A stretch of DNA of 55,199 nucleotides from CAZSXS01 sp964611385 (lineage in GTDB: Bacteria > Bacillota > Clostridia > Lachnospirales > CAYPQA01), in the NCBI GenBank assembly GCA_964611385.1, contig CAZSXS010000012.1, forward strand, positions 1 to 55,199, in the 5' to 3' direction. Positions 23,872 through 32,337 of this stretch are shown in pieces (positions within the stretch are counted from its first letter, which is position 1; the number at the start of each line of letters is the position of its first letter). The notes beneath the pieces were generated by a model. That model was not told where the DNA came from and did no database searches. It saw only the letters and a program-made list of their open reading frames with translations. The translations under genes were made by a program, and so were the position numbers.

Positions 23872-25107
23872 TTAACTGTTCATGTACTCCTCTTGTTCCT
23901 TGGTTAAGGTGTCAATACCCAGGCCCATTGCTTTCAATTTCATCATGGCAATGTCTGTGTCGATTTCGTCTGGAATGTTGTACAGATTGGGAGCCAGATT
24001 CTTGCCGTTTTGAGCAATATATAATGCGCCCATGGCTTGCAGTGCGAAGCTTAAGTCCATAATGTCTGCTGGATGACCGTTACCGGCCACAATGTTCACC
24101 AGACGACCGTCTGCCATTACATTGATCACGCGGCCATCCTTCAAGTAGTAGCCTTCAATAAAGGGCTTGCGGTTTTCAACCTTTACGGACATATCGCGTA
24201 AGTGATTCTTGTTAAATTCAACATCAAAGTGCCCGGCGTTGGCAATGAGTACATTGTTCTTCATCACCTGATAATGCCTGTCTACAATGACATCCTTGCA
24301 GCCCGTAGCGGTAACAAATACATCACCCAACTTGGCCGCATCGTCCATAGTAAGAACCTCAAAGCCTTCCATAGCCGCTTCCAGGCAACGATAGGGGTTG
24401 ATTTCAGTAACGATAACCCGAGCCCCAAGCCCCTTGGCGCGCTTGGCAATGCCGGAAGAACAGTGCCCGTAACCGGCCACGACCACAACCTTGCCGGAGA
24501 GCATCAGGTTGCTTGTGTACATGATCGCATCCCAGGTGCTTTGCCCGGTTCCGTGTATGTTGTCAAAGAGATATTTGCTGTTGGCATCATTGACAGCCAT
24601 CATAGGGAAGTTCAGCTTTCCGGCTTTAACACGAGCCTTCAGTCTATGTATGCCGGTGGTGGTTTCCTCGCAGCCGCCGATCACGTTCTTGGCGTAGTCG
24701 CTGCATTCTCCGTGAAGCAGATTGATTAAATCCCCGCCGTCGTCAATGATGATATGCGGGCAGAATTCTAGAGTTTTCTTTAAATGCTCCACGTATTCTG
24801 CCTCTGTTGCATTGTGCCAGGCATACACATTCATGCCCAGGCTGTCCAAGCCCGCGCAGATTTCATCCTTGGTGGAAAGCACGTTGGAACCAGTGATAGC
24901 CACATCAGCCCCTCCAGCTCTTAAAACCAGACCCAAGTAAGCCGTCTTGGCCTCCAAATGAACGGAGACGGCAATCTTTAAGCCCTGAAAGGGCTTTTCT
25001 TTTTCAAAACGTTTTTCGATTTGCGACAGTACGGGCATGAATTCTTTTACCCATTCAATTTTCTTAATCCCGGCTGGCGCAAGGCTTTTGTCTCTAATAA
25101 TACTCAT
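23872..25107 (-). CDS. ahcY: Adenosylhomocysteinase
   Basis: Hydrolyses S-adenosylhomocysteine to adenosine and homocysteine, relieving methyltransferase inhibition. The 411-residue length is that of the shorter archaeal/Thermotoga-like type. Motifs seen are SVHLEAKTAYL, DDGGDLINLLHGE, EETTTGIHRLKA, VNDANSKYLFDNIHGTGQS, the NAD-binding GYGHCSSGIAKRAKGLGARVIVTE and ANAGHFDVEF. GGAGGTCATT precedes the ATG at 25107. No SAH riboswitch is visible in the roughly 30-nt leader after the predicted promoter. Confidence 0.95.
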   Translation of the reverse strand: MSIIRDKSLAPAGIKKIEWVKEFMPVLSQIEKRFEKEKPFQGLKIAVSVHLEAKTAYLGLVLRAGGADVAITGSNVLSTKDEICAGLDSLGMNVYAWHNATEAEYVEHLKKTLEFCPHIIIDDGGDLINLLHGECSDYAKNVIGGCEETTTGIHRLKARVKAGKLNFPMMAVNDANSKYLFDNIHGTGQSTWDAIMYTSNLMLSGKVVVVAGYGHCSSGIAKRAKGLGARVIVTEINPYRCLEAAMEGFEVLTMDDAAKLGDVFVTATGCKDVIVDRHYQVMKNNVLIANAGHFDVEFNKNHLRDMSVKVENRKPFIEGYYLKDGRVINVMADGRLVNIVAGNGHPADIMDLSFALQAMGALYIAQNGKNLAPNLYNIPDEIDTDIAMMKLKAMGLGIDTLTKEQEEYMNS

Positions 25108-25131
25108 AATGACCTCCAACTTTTTTTAAGT

Positions 25132-25160
25132 ATATTACCTTACAATGCGAATTTCGTCAA
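25132..25160 (-). promoter_or_regulatory. Promoter of ahcY
   Basis: On the minus strand TTGACG, a 17-nt spacer and TAATAT, about 24 nt before the start codon. Confidence 0.75.
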
Positions 25161-25180
25161 GGTGATAGGTGGATTGGGGT

Positions 25181-25714
25181 CTATATTAAACACATGCGTT
25201 CTAATCTTTTCACTGGCTTCGTAATTTCTACCCAAGCCATGTTTGTCACTTTGCCTTCAAAAGCTCTAAACTCGTTGAGTAAAAATTCAGTTGACTTACA
25301 GATGCTGCTTATATCTGTTGAGATATCTACTGCGCAATGAGGAACCCACGAGTCTGGAAGATAATATTCAAAGCCTTGCGAAGAACAAAAATTAAAGACT
25401 CTATGAAGATCCTTGTGTAATTCAAGTAGCTTTGAGGTGACTACAGGGGCAAGAAAAACACAGGGACTCGGAAAAGTGAAGACACCAATGCTAGGAAATG
25501 TTAAAGTGAATTGCGCAAGCATAGAACAATACTGCTTCAGGATTTCATTTGCTCGTTCAACATGGATGTCGTGAAAACAGCCGATTGTAATATGAGGACG
25601 GCTATCCACATCAATTAGGTATGAGCTGATGCCAAGATCTTTTATTTTCTGGAAATAATTCATTATTTTCTGTTCCGTTTGTTCATCAAGGAACATTTCT
25701 AATGCATAGACCAT
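25181..25714 (-). CDS. 2H phosphoesterase / 2'-5' RNA ligase-like protein
   Basis: A 177-residue protein with the two spaced His motifs of the 2H superfamily: HITIG at about 43 and a weaker HCAVDI at about 129, where the usual Thr/Ser is Ala. This family includes 2'-5' RNA ligases and cyclic phosphodiesterases. The altered second motif leaves activity uncertain. The start at 25714 follows GGGAGGTAAAAATA. It lies 73 nt upstream of ahcY, with ahcY's own promoter in between. Confidence 0.75.
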   Translation of the reverse strand: MVYALEMFLDEQTEQKIMNYFQKIKDLGISSYLIDVDSRPHITIGCFHDIHVERANEILKQYCSMLAQFTLTFPSIGVFTFPSPCVFLAPVVTSKLLELHKDLHRVFNFCSSQGFEYYLPDSWVPHCAVDISTDISSICKSTEFLLNEFRAFEGKVTNMAWVEITKPVKRLERMCLI

Positions 25715-25812
25715 TATTTTTACCTCCCATTTCTTTTTGGACTTCGATGAATACAAGGTTCCCAATGAATTCATATGCTTTAAATGCGTTTGTCACCGAA
25801 AGAATATCCAAT

Positions 25813-25860
25813 AAAAATCCCGACAGCCATGCCGTTAAAAGCCTCGCTGTCGGGATTTTT
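25813..25860. terminator. Bidirectional terminator downstream of cysS
   Basis: AAAAATCCCGACAG pairs with CTGTCGGGATTTTT. U-runs occur on both strands, and on the minus strand it would end the ROK-cysS transcript. Confidence 0.8.
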
Positions 25861-25870
25861 TTATCAATGC

Positions 25871-26000
25871 ATAATTTACCTATATATTCGGCAGTAGAGT
25901 TTCCAAATTGTCCGGAGCGAATGGAAACTTGCAGAGGCAAGTTTCCTGTTCATGAGCGAACGTAGAATTTGAGAAACTCTTTGCCGAATATATAATTTAC
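25871..26000. repeat. Third repeat type: palindromic insert behind cysS with 9-bp flanking direct repeat
   Basis: Arms TATATATTCGGCAGTAGAGT (from 25881) and its near complement (25967-25994) enclose an inner hairpin GGAAACTTGC/GCAAGTTTCC (25923-25946). ATAATTTAC occurs at both ends (25871-25879 and 25992-26000), as expected for a target-site duplication. No second copy was found in the window. Confidence 0.6.
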
Positions 26001-26027
26001 TCAGTTTAACTTATTCACCTATTCACT

Positions 26028-27518
26028 TTATTCAATCATAAAGACCGTACCCTCCGGCGTATCTTTTAAAGTAACCCCCTTAGAAGCCAAGTCCTTACGG
26101 ATTTGATCCGCTGTTGCAAAATCTTTTTTCTTTCTTGCCTCGTTTCGGTCGTCAATCATTTTGTGTATATATTCCTCAAGCGCTTGATCTATAGCTTGCG
26201 CTTCACCCGCGCCACTGTCTGGACCTGACAGTAGATCCAGAGACAACACTTGGTCGAAGTCTGCCAGTAGATAAAGCTTAGTCTCGCTGTTCATATCCTC
26301 CTTTAGGCAATCATAAAGGAGGGTGATAGCAGCTGAGGTGTTCAAGTCATTGCCTAGGCAGGAGATGAATTTCTCACGATATTCCTTGATTTTTTCTTGA
26401 TCAAGACTAGAAGCGTCCAAATTGTAGGCTTTTTTGGGTGTGGTAGTATCCAAACTCATCCCGTTACCCTCTTGGTTCGCCCGTACCTTTAGCTCTCCTA
26501 TCCGTTTCAGCAACTTGTTATAGGTTTGCGTCATATTATCCAAAACCTCAAAGCTGAACTCCAGCGGCTTCCGGTAATGAGACTGTAAGCAAAACAAGCG
26601 ATAAACCAGAGGATTGTATTTCTTCTCCATCAGGGAAGAAACGGTCAAAAAATCTCCTTTAGACTTGCTCATCTTGCCGGACTTCTCCACAAGATGTTGA
26701 ACGTGGAACCAATGTTTACACCAGGAATGCCCCAAATAGGCTTCACTTTGCGCGATCTCGTTGGTGTGGTGCGGAAAGATATTGTCAATCCCTCCGCAGT
26801 GAATGTCCAGGTATTCGCCGAGGTGCTTGATGCAAATGCTGGAGCATTCAATGTGCCAGCCGGGGTAGCCCAGACCCCAGGGGCTTTCCCATTTCAATTC
26901 TTGGCTATCGAACTTGGACTTTGTGAACCAAAGCACAAAGTCCGTCTTGTTCCGCTTGTTTGTGTCTTCGTCCACATCGTCCCGAACTCCGACCATCAGA
27001 TCCTCTTGGCTCTGATAGGTTAGAGTGTGGTAGGACTCCAGCTTTGAGGTATCAAAATAAACATTCCCTCCGGCAAGGTACGCATAACCCTTTTCCATCA
27101 GGACGCGGATCATTTCAATAAAATCATCAATGCAATGGGTTGCCGGAACAACCGTTTCGGGTTTTTTGATATTTAGCCTTTCGCAGTCTTCAAAAAAGGC
27201 CTTTGTATAAAGCTTAGATAAATCAAGCACAGACAAGTTTTCACGTTTTGCGCCAAGGAGCATCTTATCTTCGCCCGTATCAACATCGCCGGTCAGGTGC
27301 CCCACGTCGGTGATATTCATAACACGCAGAACCTGATACCCGGTGTAAGTTAAAAGCTTTTCGAGTACATCCTCCATGATATAAGAGCGAAGGTTCCCGA
27401 TATGGGCAAAGTGATAAACCGTAGGCCCGCAGGTATAAAGTCGAACCGTACCTTCTTCTCGGGGAACAAACTCGTCAACCCGCTTTGTCAGCGTATTATA
27501 GAGAAATAAACCAGACAT
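26028..27518 (-). CDS. cysS: Cysteinyl-tRNA synthetase
   Basis: Charges tRNA-Cys with cysteine. The 496-residue class I synthetase has the zinc-site YTCGPTVYHFAHIGN with a HIGN variant of HIGH, the second zinc ligand region GWHIECSSICIKHLG, HCGGIDNIFPHHTNEIAQSEA and KMSKSKGDF. The C-terminal part contains AITLLYDCLKED and a DRNEARKKKDFATADQIRKDL tail typical of CysS. The start at 27518 is preferred over an ATG four codons upstream because GGTGAT is at a workable distance. It lies 27 nt after the ROK gene, so both are probably cotranscribed. No T-box leader is seen. Confidence 0.95.
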   Translation of the reverse strand: MSGLFLYNTLTKRVDEFVPREEGTVRLYTCGPTVYHFAHIGNLRSYIMEDVLEKLLTYTGYQVLRVMNITDVGHLTGDVDTGEDKMLLGAKRENLSVLDLSKLYTKAFFEDCERLNIKKPETVVPATHCIDDFIEMIRVLMEKGYAYLAGGNVYFDTSKLESYHTLTYQSQEDLMVGVRDDVDEDTNKRNKTDFVLWFTKSKFDSQELKWESPWGLGYPGWHIECSSICIKHLGEYLDIHCGGIDNIFPHHTNEIAQSEAYLGHSWCKHWFHVQHLVEKSGKMSKSKGDFLTVSSLMEKKYNPLVYRLFCLQSHYRKPLEFSFEVLDNMTQTYNKLLKRIGELKVRANQEGNGMSLDTTTPKKAYNLDASSLDQEKIKEYREKFISCLGNDLNTSAAITLLYDCLKEDMNSETKLYLLADFDQVLSLDLLSGPDSGAGEAQAIDQALEEYIHKMIDDRNEARKKKDFATADQIRKDLASKGVTLKDTPEGTVFMIE

Positions 27519-27545
27519 AAATATCACCATCCGCGGTTAAATTTT

Positions 27546-28928
27546 TTATCGAATTTCTGGTAAGCTTGCAGCGGCCACACTTTGACCAACCCGGCGGCTC
27601 TTTTCGTCCGGCAGGTGTACATTGATTTTTTCTGCAAGAGCAGGATAATCTTCACGAAGGGTCTTTTGAGCCAGTTCAAGGATCAGGTTGCCGCCTTCAC
27701 CGGAAACCACACGGCCCATCAAAAGAACATGCTTGATATCATAGAAAATAGAATAGTAAGCAAGGCTGTGGCCCAAATAAACGCCAATGGACTTGTACAA
27801 ATCCACCGGACGGGTATCACCCTCGGCCATCAGTGTTTGAACAGCCTTCAATTGTTCGCCCAGGGGAGCGGAACTGTCCAGTGTAATACCAGCGTAGGGC
27901 GCAAGCTTGATTACGCCATCTTGGGAGAAATACTTCACGCCGCAGCCGATATCACCAGACCACTCGTCCTCCATCGCCTCTGCTTGCCCGTCCACAGGAA
28001 CAAAAGCCAGCTCATTCAGCCAGCCGGTAATGTTACCGTCCTTGTCTACGTAGCCTCCGGCCTCACTGGTACCCATGGCGATTCCAAGAATGTTATTCTC
28101 GTCCAAGCTCATTGCCCCTGCCAAGGCGGTAACGTCTCCGTCATTGGCCACTTCCAAGGGAACATCGCCGATTTCCTTCGCTGCACGAATGAAAATATCC
28201 TTCACCTTGGCATTGAAATCCTCTTCTGATACCTTGAGGAATAAAGAAGCAGCAGCTGTTCGGTTGTCTACATAAACACCCGCAGAGCTGACACCGATAG
28301 CATCGACACGCGGCATTTTAGCGGCAGCGGACTTCATGGCATCCACAATACCATCGAAGTGGTAGTTGGGATCCGAGTTCAGCTTGGGAAACCAAACGAC
28401 TTCCTCACTCCAGATTGCCTCTCCATTTACAACAGCGGAAACCTTCCGGTCACTGCCGCCTGCATCGAAGCCGATCCGACAGCCGTCCATATGTCTGCCG
28501 ATGGAACGAGAACACTCATTAATCGCTGGCTTTTGATCCAGGGGTAAGTAATTAACTTCAAAGGGATTTTCAAAAATTTTACCCATAAAGTCGGCATCAA
28601 AGGCACGGGTACCGCCAGCACAGTATAAGGAACGGATATAGTCAGCCATTTCCTCATCGCCGCAGATATCAACCTTGTAACCACCCTTGACCCACAAAAG
28701 AGACTTGACCAAACGCTCTACATAGTAACGATTGGCATCGGCATAGGCGGGGTCGTCAATCAAAAAGGTATCGAAAACAGAAACCAAGCCATTATTTCTG
28801 GTTACAGCAATGGCAATCGGCTTCTTAGCCTTCTCAAGCATGGCAAAATTCCACTTTGCCAAGGGGATAAAGCCCTGATCTAAAGCAGGGACATTCTTCA
28901 TTTCGAACTCAATGTTTTTAAATTTCAT
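27546..28928 (-). CDS. ROK-family protein (sugar kinase-like)
   Basis: A 460-residue protein. The first 165 residues are an extra N-terminal region; the actin-like ATPase core then begins at RIGFDAGGSDRKVSAVVNG, with GVSSAGVYVDNR, VANDGDVTALAGAMSL, LGIAMGTSEAGGYVD and a C-terminal HVLLMGRVVSGEGGNLIL. These match ROK sugar kinases. The classical zinc-binding CXCGXXGC is not clear, although GDIGCGVKYF occurs. It is longer than usual ROK kinases (about 300). The start at 28928 follows TTGGAGGAGACC. Its placement in front of cysS offers no functional hint. Confidence 0.8.
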   Translation of the reverse strand: MKFKNIEFEMKNVPALDQGFIPLAKWNFAMLEKAKKPIAIAVTRNNGLVSVFDTFLIDDPAYADANRYYVERLVKSLLWVKGGYKVDICGDEEMADYIRSLYCAGGTRAFDADFMGKIFENPFEVNYLPLDQKPAINECSRSIGRHMDGCRIGFDAGGSDRKVSAVVNGEAIWSEEVVWFPKLNSDPNYHFDGIVDAMKSAAAKMPRVDAIGVSSAGVYVDNRTAAASLFLKVSEEDFNAKVKDIFIRAAKEIGDVPLEVANDGDVTALAGAMSLDENNILGIAMGTSEAGGYVDKDGNITGWLNELAFVPVDGQAEAMEDEWSGDIGCGVKYFSQDGVIKLAPYAGITLDSSAPLGEQLKAVQTLMAEGDTRPVDLYKSIGVYLGHSLAYYSIFYDIKHVLLMGRVVSGEGGNLILELAQKTLREDYPALAEKINVHLPDEKSRRVGQSVAAASLPEIR

Positions 28929-28993
28929 GGTCTCCTCCAAGGAATATAATAAATTTAAGTAAGAATGCTTTTGAGTACATAGCACAGAATGAT

Positions 28994-29084
28994 GGATTCA
29001 GTCTCAAAGCCTTTGCTAAGCCGCCCTTTCTATACCGCCTCTTGAATAATGCTTGGCGGCATTGCAAAGCTAAACGTGACTGAG
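28994..29084 (+). repeat. Family-2 repeat, copy c
   Basis: It begins ATTCAGTCTCAAAG, has CTAAGCCGCC and GGCGGCATTGCAAAGC as inverted internal boxes and ends AACGTGACTGAG. The middle differs from other copies. Confidence 0.65.
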
Positions 29085-29141
29085 GATAAATTTTGAAAAT
29101 TCTAACATAGTTTTTCACTGATTTCAATAGCTTGTTAATCA

Positions 29142-29178
29142 AAAAAACACCGCCCTGTTATTTCAGGCGGTGTTTTTT
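29142..29178. terminator. Terminator between the XRE fragment and the ROK gene
   Basis: AAAAAACACCGCC pairs with GGCGGTGTTTTTT over an 11-nt loop. U-runs exist in both directions. Confidence 0.85.
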
Positions 29179-29222
29179 AGTTCTGTTTCATCCTTGTTAT
29201 ATTCATGCAACCTATCAATGTA

Positions 29223-29460
29223 TCATGATAGGTTTAAAAATTTTTGAATTTCTCCCTTAGTTTTTTTGATTGGAAGTGATGTTGGTATATCCGTTCGTTC
29301 TAAAAGATAATCCACAGATGTATTGTAAAAATCTGCAAGCCTAATCAAAATTTGTGTTGGGATGTCATTTTCACCAGTTTCATACTTTGAATACCCAGTT
29401 TGTGACATTCCAAGCATTTTTGCTATTTGTGCCTCTGAAAGATCTCTAAAGGGAATGACC
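29223..29460 (-). pseudogene. Truncated XRE-family helix-turn-helix regulator
   Basis: The readable part is LSEAQIAKMLGMSQTGYSKYETGEND followed by IPTQILIRLADFYNTSVDYLLERTD, the second half of a Cro/CI-type DNA-binding domain plus a short tail. The first helix and a start codon with a ribosome binding site are missing. Upstream in-frame codons (CNEVIPFRD) do not resemble the family. A short product from the internal ATG at 29417 would lack part of the recognition fold. The neighbouring transposase remnant suggests the damage came from an insertion. Confidence 0.6.
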
Positions 29461-29556
29461 TCGTTGCAAAGAGCAAATAGGCAAAAGTCCGTATGAACTA
29501 TTGACAGGGCAGAAAGCTTCAGATTTTTATAGTATAGTAGCTTGTTGAGTATGAAA

Positions 29557-29697
29557 TGATTCTAAGACAGGCTAAAAGAGTCAGTTCTTAAAATTTAGGA
29601 TACTTATCTAAAGTTGATCTGGGTGGTAGCAAAGTCTTAGGTGACAAGGCCTATGATTCAGCAGTAATAAGGGCATCGATCACAAGAGTTTTTTGAT
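29557..29697 (+). pseudogene. Remnant of an IS5-like transposase
   Basis: Plus-strand codons from 29610 read KVDLGGSKVLGDKAYDSAVIRA, matching the DKGYDS region around a catalytic Asp of IS4/IS5-type transposases. A stop codon interrupts the frame just upstream (near 29590). No terminal repeats remain visible. It overlaps the 3' end of the GyrI-like gene by about 18 nt. Confidence 0.5.
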
Positions 29698-30312
29698 AGG
29701 GTGACGAATAATGGTTTTCCATTTTTCAGGCTCTGTTTTTCTTGGGTCAGAAAGATAAATTTCGTGGTGCAGCCTATTTTTTGTAATATCATTACAATAG
29801 CCATTTTCTAATAGATACCGATCCATTTTTTCCACAGAAGCTGGTTCATCATCATATGTTCCAATGTGCATTATTTGTACACATAATCCCTCGTTAACTG
29901 TTAGATATTCAGCAGTAGAGCAATCTATTTTCTTCTTTTGGGTTGCTTCTTGTACTGCCCAATCAAAATCAGTTTTTTGAACGAAATCGGGCAAGCGAAG
30001 AACTGAAATCCAGTTAAAAGAGCTTTTGTCTGAGTAATCAACACCTTCTATATTATCCTGCCACCAAAATCCCTCAAGCGGTGGCACAACGTATTCAAAA
30101 AAACCGTCAATTTTGTGTGTTCCCTTATAACTCATTTTTATTGTGTAAGCAACGGCATATAAAACACTCAGTGCCCTCTGATAAGCTCCACCTTCTTCAT
30201 TCGGGTTTCCTTGTCCTCGAACAGCAATGTAATTTGCAGATGGAACAGTGACAATCTCAGGCTTGTTTTTGGGCAGATAAAGTTCCCTATGCTCTTTCTT
30301 AAAATCAAACGC
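29680..30312 (-). CDS. GyrI-like small-molecule-binding protein
   Basis: 210 residues that match stand-alone GyrI-like proteins: YLPKNKPEIVTVPSANYIAVRGQGNPNEEG near the N-terminus, then VLYAVAYTIKMSYKG, VVPPLEGFWW and LCVQIMHIGTYDDEPASVEKM. The domain is shared with the effector-binding part of BmrR-like regulators and binds amphipathic compounds, but no DNA-binding domain is present. The start at 30312 follows AAAGGAGGATATTGTG. A short palindrome GACAGGTAGCTGTC (near 30358) lies in its upstream region and could be an operator. Confidence 0.8.
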   Translation of the reverse strand, partial: AFDFKKEHRELYLPKNKPEIVTVPSANYIAVRGQGNPNEEGGAYQRALSVLYAVAYTIKMSYKGTHKIDGFFEYVVPPLEGFWWQDNIEGVDYSDKSSFNWISVLRLPDFVQKTDFDWAVQEATQKKKIDCSTAEYLTVNEGLCVQIMHIGTYDDEPASVEKMDRYLLENGYCNDITKNRLHHEIYLSDPRKTEPEKWKTIIRHPIKKLL

Positions 30313-30423
30313 CATCACAATATCCTCCTTTTTCACCTAGCTTATCACAGCCAATACGACAGCTACCTGTCATATTAAATGGCAAAGCATCAAATATTCT
30401 CTTCAAGCTCGTCAGTAATCCCT

Positions 30424-31773
30424 TTATTGGTTCTGTAAGGCCTTAATGACTTCAGCTGGATTTACGATTTTGCCAAAGGGATAGGTTTTACCCTCCCGTT
30501 TAAGCTCGGTGGTCACACCTGTTTCCTTTAAAGCCTGAATGAACTCTTGGGGTGTGAGATCAGGCTTGACCTGACAACAGAGCGCATAAAACCCGGCACA
30601 CCAAGGGACAGACCAGCTCAAGCCTCCTGGGGTTTCAATGGAATACTCCTCAGTACCTGTAAAACCTGCATAGGCTCTTGAGCCCATGGGAAATAAAATC
30701 ATATCTTGAAAGGCTGATGGATTCTCATAAAAATAGTCTTTAACCCAAGCTGCGGGCGTGTAGGAATTAAAATCTTCAGGATCCTTTAAAAAGTCGCGTG
30801 ACATACCAAAAAGGTCGAAGTCATAATACTCCCCTGTGCTGGTTGTGATAACAAAAACATTCTCTTTTGCAGCTGCCTCAATGGCTGCGGTAATTTCTTG
30901 ATAGCCGGTGTCATTTATGTTATAGCCTCTGGATATGGAAATTACCCGGATTTTTTCACCTTCAGGAAGGATCTTATTGATCTCAAGGACTCTCATAATA
31001 CCATCTGCAATGAGGGAAGCATCAAATTCATATCCATCATCCTGAAAATGGCCAAATGTTTCCGCAATAAAGTAAAGCTTGGCCTCCGGCGCAACGCCCA
31101 CGTTTTTCCCTACAGCAATACTGGCCACCGCGGGACCATGCATGGATGCCCATTCATCAACATCATGAATGCGCTCATAGAGAACGATGTTATCTTTATA
31201 TTCTTCGTGCTCTAGTAAAAGAGCTTGGTCTATAATCGCTATTGAAACGCCTTTTCCCGTAATCCCTTGCTCATGTAAGTCTCGAATGCCAAGGCCTGGG
31301 TTTTTACCCAATTCTAGGATTTGCTCCGGATCAAACCCGGCCGGTACTTTTTCCGGCCATTTTGTATTCGTGTCAAAGCCTAGCTCGTTAAAATCTTCTA
31401 GCCAGCTTAAATCTTCCTTCGATATATCAAGGCCACGAACATCATATCCAAAATTCTCATTCTTGACCCAACCCTCAAATTTTCTCCAGCTCATGTCTCC
31501 CACAGCTTCCTTCAACGCAATGGAAGGTTCCCCTTTTTGAAGCTTCGATAGGTCTGCAAGCTTTGTGACATACAATTCTTCATTCGGGTCAGTATGTTGA
31601 CTGTAGTCTAAAGAACCGATGGGTTTTGTCGACGCTTCAGTAATTGATGCGCTTTGTGGTGCTGTGCTTTCTGATGGAGTGGTTGGTGGAGTGGTTGTAC
31701 ATCCTATCAGTGAACAACAAAGTGCAGCAGCCATAACTGTAGATGCAAGTTTTGAAGCAATTTTCCTTTTCAT
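30424..31773 (-). CDS. S8 (subtilisin-like) serine peptidase lipoprotein
   Basis: A 449-residue exported lipoprotein (signal peptide with LIGCT lipobox, then a Thr/Pro/Ser-rich linker). The subtilase domain begins near 170 with VSIAIIDQALLLEHEEY (Asp near 180), SMHGPAVASIAVG (His near 211) and GGLSWSVPWCAGFYAL (Ser near 387). The usual GTSMA-type serine motif is altered to G-L-S-W-S-x-P, and Asp is followed by Gln rather than Ser/Thr-Gly. Catalytic residues are nevertheless in place. Its start follows GAAGGGTGAATATTT. The substrate is unknown. Confidence 0.85.
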   Translation of the reverse strand: MKRKIASKLASTVMAAALCCSLIGCTTTPPTTPSESTAPQSASITEASTKPIGSLDYSQHTDPNEELYVTKLADLSKLQKGEPSIALKEAVGDMSWRKFEGWVKNENFGYDVRGLDISKEDLSWLEDFNELGFDTNTKWPEKVPAGFDPEQILELGKNPGLGIRDLHEQGITGKGVSIAIIDQALLLEHEEYKDNIVLYERIHDVDEWASMHGPAVASIAVGKNVGVAPEAKLYFIAETFGHFQDDGYEFDASLIADGIMRVLEINKILPEGEKIRVISISRGYNINDTGYQEITAAIEAAAKENVFVITTSTGEYYDFDLFGMSRDFLKDPEDFNSYTPAAWVKDYFYENPSAFQDMILFPMGSRAYAGFTGTEEYSIETPGGLSWSVPWCAGFYALCCQVKPDLTPQEFIQALKETGVTTELKREGKTYPFGKIVNPAEVIKALQNQ

Positions 31774-31892
31774 AAATATTCACCCTTCGTAGAATTTTTT
31801 TGTATTGATTATGGAATTATACAGTATTGCCAACAAGTTTGTCTGAAAATATGGCGTTGATCAACGCATAAATGACCAGACAGAGGAGGTCG

Positions 31893-31992
31893 TATACTCC
31901 TCTTAAACATTTACCAAGCCGCCATCATTTAACCCACTTAAATTCTATTGTTTGGAGGGGCGGCTTTGCAAAGCTGAACGTGACTGAGTATA
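31893..31992 (+). repeat. Family-2 repeat, copy d
   Basis: Ends are TATACTC and GAGTATA, perfect 7-bp inverted repeats. The internal boxes CCAAGCCGCC and GGGGCGGCTTTGCAAAGC are inverted to each other. This is the cleanest full-length copy (100 bp). Confidence 0.75.
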
Positions 31993-32025
31993 GCAGAAGC
32001 GGTGGCCAAAGCATAGCGCCTTTTT

Positions 32026-32337
32026 CTACAGAATTCCAATTTCCTTAATTGCAGAAAGCATCGTTTTCCATTGCAAGATGGATTCCTGCAAATAAAAGTA
32101 GCCTTCAGGCGAAATTTTATAGTACTTTCGGGTAGGAACATTTGGCATTTCTTGATTGTAGACGCTTAGGTATCCACCGGCAAGCAGGCGCCGCAAAATC
32201 GCATACACCGAAGCTTCGGCAACATCAGGAAAGAGCTTGGTGATATCCTTCATAATTTCATAGCCGTAGGATTCTTTTTTGGCAATGTAATACAGGACAC
32301 ACATCTGCAAAACACCCTTTTTGAGTTGTGTATCCAT
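32026..32337 (-). CDS. PadR-family transcriptional regulator
   Basis: A 103-residue winged-helix protein with the PadR pattern LKKGVLQMCVLYYIAKKESYGYEIMKDI, ASVYAILRRLLAGGYLSVY and RKYYKISPEGYFYL. It lacks the C-terminal dimerisation helices of long PadR proteins and belongs to the short subfamily that often pairs with a HAAS-domain membrane protein. Its ATG overlaps the upstream gene's stop (TGATG), so translation is coupled. It probably autoregulates this pair. Confidence 0.92.
   Translation of the reverse strand: MDTQLKKGVLQMCVLYYIAKKESYGYEIMKDITKLFPDVAEASVYAILRRLLAGGYLSVYNQEMPNVPTRKYYKISPEGYFYLQESILQWKTMLSAIKEIGIL

Noticed and set aside
27519..27545. T-box leader for cysS
   Set aside because: Only 27 nt separate cysS from the ROK gene, and no T-box motif is present there or in front of the ROK gene.
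27582..28229. 215-codon plus-strand frame opposite the ROK gene
   Set aside because: It is an antisense shadow of a well supported gene, without a ribosome binding site or known motifs.
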